A stretch of 64,000 nucleotides of DNA from Ptiloglossa arizonensis (taxonomy: Eukaryota > Arthropoda > Insecta > Hymenoptera > Colletidae). Where the stretch lies: contig NC_135059.1 of assembly GCF_051014685.1 (NCBI RefSeq), positions 6,386,001 to 6,450,000 of the forward strand, written 5' to 3'. The position numbers and the translations under genes were made by a program. Below the pieces are notes generated by a model. It made no database searches, was not told where the DNA came from, and worked only from the letters and a program-made list of their open reading frames with translations. Of the stretch, positions 59,592 to 64,000 are shown piece by piece. Numbering within the stretch: position 1 is the first letter of the stretch; the number at the start of each line of letters is the position of its first letter.

Positions 59592-60329
59592 TTGGTCGCT
59601 ACGAGATCACCGAGTTTTCTAATTTTCCATTCCCGAAGTCGTTCGTCTTTCGCGCTAAGTGGACACTTGATAAGTTCTTTCCTGGAACACGCGGCTGGAC
59701 CGAGGCGAAGGAAACGCGTAACATTCGGGGGCAATGAAACACTCGAAACGGAGAGAATCCGCAGAGCCGGTCGGTGCCTTTTCTCGCGAGGACAGAAAAG
59801 GAACCGTGACATCTACGGTGGAAGGAACTCGCGAAACGTCTCAAGTGGTCACGTGCGTGGAAATACTCGAGAGGAGGAGCCGCTGGCATCGGCGTCGCGT
59901 CGCCTCGCGTCGCGTCGTTCCCGGCGGGTAATCAAAGATTTCCGGGCACTCGAACGCCGCGAGCCACTTCGGGAAAGGCCATTATCGGCTTTGCCGCACC
60001 ACCGAGGCCCGTTTCCGATCTGTCACCGCTGTCGTGAACTTCGATGCTCCTGCGAGTCTCGTTTCTCGAACGCGACCGAGCCATCGACAGGATACGGGGC
60101 TCACGCCCGACGCGACGATTTTTACGGGTGTCAAGTGTCTGGCAAAAACTTGGTAACGGAGACCAAGGAGCTCCCTTTCGAGAAATTTCGATACGAGGGC
60201 CCCCGTACGGAACGAGAAACTGTATCGAGACCAGAAATCGACGAAAAAATGTACAAACGTCGGAGAAAGTTTTCACACCGCGAAGCAACCACGGGGAACT
60301 TTTCCTCGCTCGTTGACGCTGAAAAGTAA
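59592..60329 (+). CDS. Longest open frame in the window (245 codons), probably spurious
   Basis: The frame is open from a TAA just upstream to a TAA at its end, and the annotated start codon is TTG, not ATG. The first two-thirds is dominated by Arg and Ser from CpG codons and overlaps long open frames on the same and opposite strands, as expected by chance in GC-rich DNA. The last third (for example KNLVTETKELPFEKFRYEG) is more protein-like, and there is a CHRCRELRCSC cluster in the middle. No known domain, no signal peptide and no membrane segment were seen. A lineage-specific gene cannot be excluded, but the simplest reading is a chance ORF. Confidence 0.15.
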   Translation: MVATRSPSFLIFHSRSRSSFALSGHLISSFLEHAAGPRRRKRVTFGGNETLETERIRRAGRCLFSRGQKRNRDIYGGRNSRNVSSGHVRGNTREEEPLASASRRLASRRSRRVIKDFRALERREPLRERPLSALPHHRGPFPICHRCRELRCSCESRFSNATEPSTGYGAHARRDDFYGCQVSGKNLVTETKELPFEKFRYEGPRTERETVSRPEIDEKMYKRRRKFSHREATTGNFSSLVDAEK

Positions 60330-61459
60330 CGCAACCAATGTAACGTAACGTAACATTTTCGTGTAGAATTTAGACCGTAGGAGATTTGAACGTATACGAC
60401 TCATCTCGACGGAAAAATTTACGGAACACCCTGTACGCGACACAAGTCTCATCTTTACAGAGGCTACGTTACGTCTAGTACACGAACGCGAATCGTAGGT
60501 GCGAATCGTAGGTCACTTTGCTCGCAACAATGTTCCAGAACGTATACACAAAGCTCCAGTCACGGTAATTGTACCGAGACGTCGCGCGACATCTATTTAC
60601 ATATAATGAGCATCGATCGCTGCTACATCGATCAATTTACAGCTACCGATCATCCGACACCAGAGACGATGGACGTTCGGACGATCGGCGCCGGATGTTC
60701 ATTGCTCGGTGTTATCGGCTCGCGAGCACCTTGCCGGTAATTCTCGGGGGCGTGACTGGTGGTAAATTCTAACAAATTTAAAGAAAATATTCACCCGAGA
60801 ACCCAGGAAGCAATCTTTATTAACGTCCCCGTTATTACACGAGCCGCCATCGGTTACACGGCGCATTATCCTTTTAGTATCATCCGCGGCATCCGTCGGG
60901 ATCCCCTTTCAAGGCCGTTTACGATCGATTAAAGACAATATAAAAGGCCGATTCGTCGGTGACGCGAAAGGAACCGCTCCTATTGGCCTCGAGCATCGGT
61001 ACACCGCTCGTCTATCCCGAGCGTGCACGAGGCGATTAGCCGGCGTCGGCCGCAACGAGCGCGGCTCATTTAAATATTTTATTGTTCCCGGTTTCCAATA
61101 GGCCGCCGATAGACTGCGCGGAGATTTTACTGCCAGCCGAAACGACGACATAAACGCACGACCAGTTTTCGAACGGGAAGATTTGTTTCTACCCGACCGT
61201 GGTCGTAAACTAGCCGAGACTGACCGATCGTCCGATAGCGGGACGGACACCTTTTATCGGATCAAGATGGCCGCGAACCTGACGTCCAACGGACAAACCG
61301 ACCGGCGAATATCCAACTCGTTCCTTCGTCTGGATATTTGATCGAGTGCGACACCTTGGATCGGTATGTGACGAACAGTTGCTACCGCGCTAGTGTTTTA
61401 TATCGCGATCGAACGCTGTTTTAGAGGCTATAGAACGCTTCGTTGCTATATTTCATGGA
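60330..61459. other. Non-coding stretch, no gene recognised
   Basis: A GTAACGTAACGTAAC run lies at 60341-60353 and a GGAACACCCTGTAC transposon-end-like word at about 60423. No recognisable coding region. Confidence 0.5.
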
Positions 61460-61830
61460 GTCTGGACTTCTATCTGGGATCGAAGGGTTGCTACTCTATA
61501 CGAGTGTTTCTCGTATCGTTGATATTTTATACAACTCTGTTCAATATGTTATTTTGGAGCACTTACGTTTAGAGTATCCTACCGATATTGTTACCTTGGA
61601 ATACTTGTGTTTAAAGTATTCTATTTAACGTGTTATTTTTAAGTGTAATTTGAAAGTGTTATTTCGTTGAAATATTCTTCGTTCGCGATGCAATTATTGT
61701 CTTTGAGGTCCAATCGACATTGTCAAGGCTACTATCTATTATCATCTATTATTTATTATCCATTATGTATTATCCAATATCTACCATGTATTATCTATTT
61801 TCTAGTATCTATTCGGAAGAATCAATCGAG
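61460..61830. repeat. Degenerate AT-rich repeats (GTTA/TTTGGA units, TATCTATTA units)
   Basis: Two decayed copies of a ~42-bp unit (GTTATTTTGGAGCACTTACG and GTTACCTTGGAATACTTGTG) lie at 61548-61625. From 61730 to 61815 the sequence is an imperfect run of TATCTATTA, TATCCATTA and TATGTATTA units about 10 bp long. Confidence 0.65.
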
Positions 61831-64000
61831 CGAAGACAGTTAGCATAATTATACTTATTAGTATTCTGGTCTATTATTTACGGTAGTCACTTACTCCGGA
61901 TGGCAGTGTTTCCCCTTCGAACGCTAACCGAGTCTCGTCGGACACTTCCTTTCGCATTGTCGTCGACTTACTTCTTCCCAAGTAATCGCCAGTGATCGGT
62001 TGCACCGCGATTCAAGAGACTCCCAATCGTTCGTATCGGAGCCGAGAAGAGTGTCGAAGAAGAAAGGGACCGGGGGATTTCCTATCGCTGAGTTACGGAT
62101 ACGGATGATTCTTTTACATCTGGTAATAAATGGAATTTACACGCGGCATTCGAGAGGCGGAAGAAACAGAAGGTTCCCGTTTATCGCGTCTCTGCGCGTC
62201 TCGATCGGTCGGTCGGTGAAAAGGCTCGCGGAATGGCTATAAATTAGACGCGCCTTCTCGATCAATTATTTGATATTGGAATTTCGCGGTCGCTTCTGAC
62301 GAGATCTGCAAAAACACCGCCGCGATGCCGGGATAACAGTAGTTCCATCGACGAACGCTATATCAGTCCACGCACCTGATCGCCGCGAAGACGGAACCGC
62401 GCGAGCTTTCATCGCACGGAGACTTTCGAACTTATCCGATATCCCTCCTCTCCAAGGCGGTATACGAATTTCTTTGCCGCCAAGAGCCAAAGCAATGGCG
62501 TTCCGCGGAGTCCTTTGACGGGAATCCCGTGCACTCGGGGACTTTGAAAAAATTACCGCGAAAGTTCCACGGTCGGCGAAACGGACAGTTTTTCGATCGT
62601 AGTCGCGACACAAGGAACGTACAAAGTCCTAGTAAAAGTTGCCAACGGTCACTGGACGAGAACGACGTCATCGTTTATTTCACCGAGAATAACATCAACC
62701 CTCGCGATATCAGCTGTTGAGCCAACCGTGGAAGAGACCACGTCCGGGCTCCAAAACGGTACTCGTTTGGAATAAAAGTTCCGTTATCTTATCGTAGCTT
62801 TTTTCGTTTCCAAAGCTGGTATTAACGATGCAAGTGAGCGATACGAAGGTCTCTCTCCCGGAAAGATTCACACGTGATGATCGATTTTTCGCATCGGTCT
62901 TTCGTCGACCAGTTTTGTCACGAATCTACGGATACAAAGCGTGTACCACATTTATAATAGCTGGTTTCGTTAAATTAGAATTCTATGTAAGTTAGTTAAT
63001 CGTATCTTCTTCGTTGTGCACGTGTATATCCTCGAAACGAACTCTCAAATCTTCCGAAATCGATTCAAATCCATACTTTATAGAAACTATAAGAAAATTT
63101 CTAATTTTCCACGTCTTTGGTAATCTAGTCATCGATTGTCATCTTTCCTCTGTCAGCCGTCGATAGATCGAGGCGTATACAGTGTAGGAAGAAAATCGTT
63201 ACGCGATTCATCGAAGCACGAACTTGGGACGATCGAGTAACGAGTTATCGACCAAGTCGTCGTAGAACCGACGATCGACGCAAGCTGTAAAATTCTATAC
63301 AACGATCGATCCAGGATAAATTGGCCAACGATGATCTTCCCGATGTCGCCTGTCCATCGACGCGTAATCCATCGCTCGGATCGCACATAATCGGTCGCCG
63401 AGTGTCTTCGAAAGGATTTCTCATACACGACGTGGAAGGAGAGATTAGGACGAAGGAGAATACCGCATTCCGCGTTCGTGCAACGTCATTCGAGCGAGTA
63501 TTAACCTTCCTTCGGTACCTGGGGATACCAGCTCCGTGTTGAATCTCGAGTTTCAGTTTATCTGCCGGCCACGAAGCCGAAGCGCGCGGCACCTGTCGCG
63601 GGTTCGTTATTCCTCGTTGTGCGCCGTTTGTGCTTTTAATGAAACCCCGTAAAGAGAAAATTTCACGCGTCCGACGGAGCACAACCGGTCGAAGAAAGAA
63701 CGCCGCGAAAAAGTCCCGCGCATTATTGGCCCGTTCGAACGAATCGATTGACAGGCGGTTGTTCGCCAGGACGTTGACTCCCCGCGATACAATAACGGGG
63801 ATTCGATGTTTCGTTCGTAGTCCTTCGTTTTGTCCGTCGATCGGATGGATCTTGGTCGTCCCGTTCGCGAGTATGGAAAAATCACGGAGAACGGCGAACG
63901 AACGCTACTCGCTGCAACGGATTCCCTTGAAACCGACAAAGAAGGCTCTTAACACCCGATAGTCATGGAATTATAATAGACGGTTATAGTAGCGTTACAG
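61831..64000. other. Non-coding stretch to the window end
   Basis: Mixed CpG-rich and AT-rich DNA. Open frames of up to 145 codons (63245-63682, minus) overlap others and show no domain. No repeat or recognisable element. Confidence 0.5.

Noticed and set aside
60421..60436. GGAACACCCTGTAC considered as the right end of a CAGGGTG-type element
   Set aside because: No inverted partner or subterminal similarity within a few kilobases.

Overview
This window looks like nuclear DNA from an insect, most probably a hymenopteran. The sequence has many poly-A/T tracts and simple repeats and an unusually high density of CpG and TCGA words. It also has short non-autonomous DNA transposons with mariner-type or CAGGGTG-type ends, fossil transposases of the RSPDLNPxD type, and no compact gene order, operons or ribosome-binding sites. 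The order-level assignment is an inference. Most of the window reads as intergenic or long-intron DNA. The hundreds of open frames of 60-245 codons overlap on both strands, are rich in Arg/Ser from CGN/TCG codons, and behave as chance ORFs. Layout: 1-3.8 kb holds a mariner-like MITE (1261-1395) in otherwise featureless DNA. 3.77-3.95 kb has a cluster of TATCGATA palindromes. 7.4-8.9 kb has a pyrimidine minisatellite, a CGT microsatellite and a ~76 bp tandem repeat. 12.6-12.9 kb has a 47 bp repeat. 17.5-17.7 kb has a 31 bp repeat. 19.4-19.6 kb has a 30 bp repeat. 21.9-22.2 kb holds a fossil transposase. 23.8-24.1 kb has a 160 bp duplication. 26-27.4 kb has a full MITE and a 30 bp repeat. 29-31.6 kb has a second MITE and two minisatellites. 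32.9-33.75 kb has an inverted-repeat structure abutting a deleted MITE. 35.8-36.2 kb has a 50 bp repeat. 37.0-37.2 kb holds a second fossil transposase. 40.4-40.75 kb has another full MITE. 44 kb has a 154 bp repeat. 48.2-49.6 kb holds the best candidates for host coding exons, both on the minus strand. 49.9-50.2 kb has a higher-order repeat full of CGATA motifs. 51.9 kb has a G-quadruplex motif. 54.1-55.9 kb has a MITE fragment, a mariner MITE and a 10 bp repeat. 57.0-57.8 kb holds a fossil pogo/Tigger-like zinc-finger tail and a 124 bp duplication. 59.6-60.3 kb has the longest, probably spurious, ORF. Three things stand out. First, one coherent MITE family of about 377 bp, with 30 bp terminal inverted repeats, occurs six times as three full copies, one internally deleted copy and two fragments. 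Second, there are many minisatellites with very even periods (30, 31, 47, 50, 124, 154, 160 and 200 bp). Third, a lone minus-strand open segment near 48.2-48.5 kb has protein-like composition and ends at a good splice donor; a phase-compatible candidate exon lies about 0.9 kb upstream. I could not name a host gene. No rRNA, tRNA, CRISPR or prokaryotic gene was seen.
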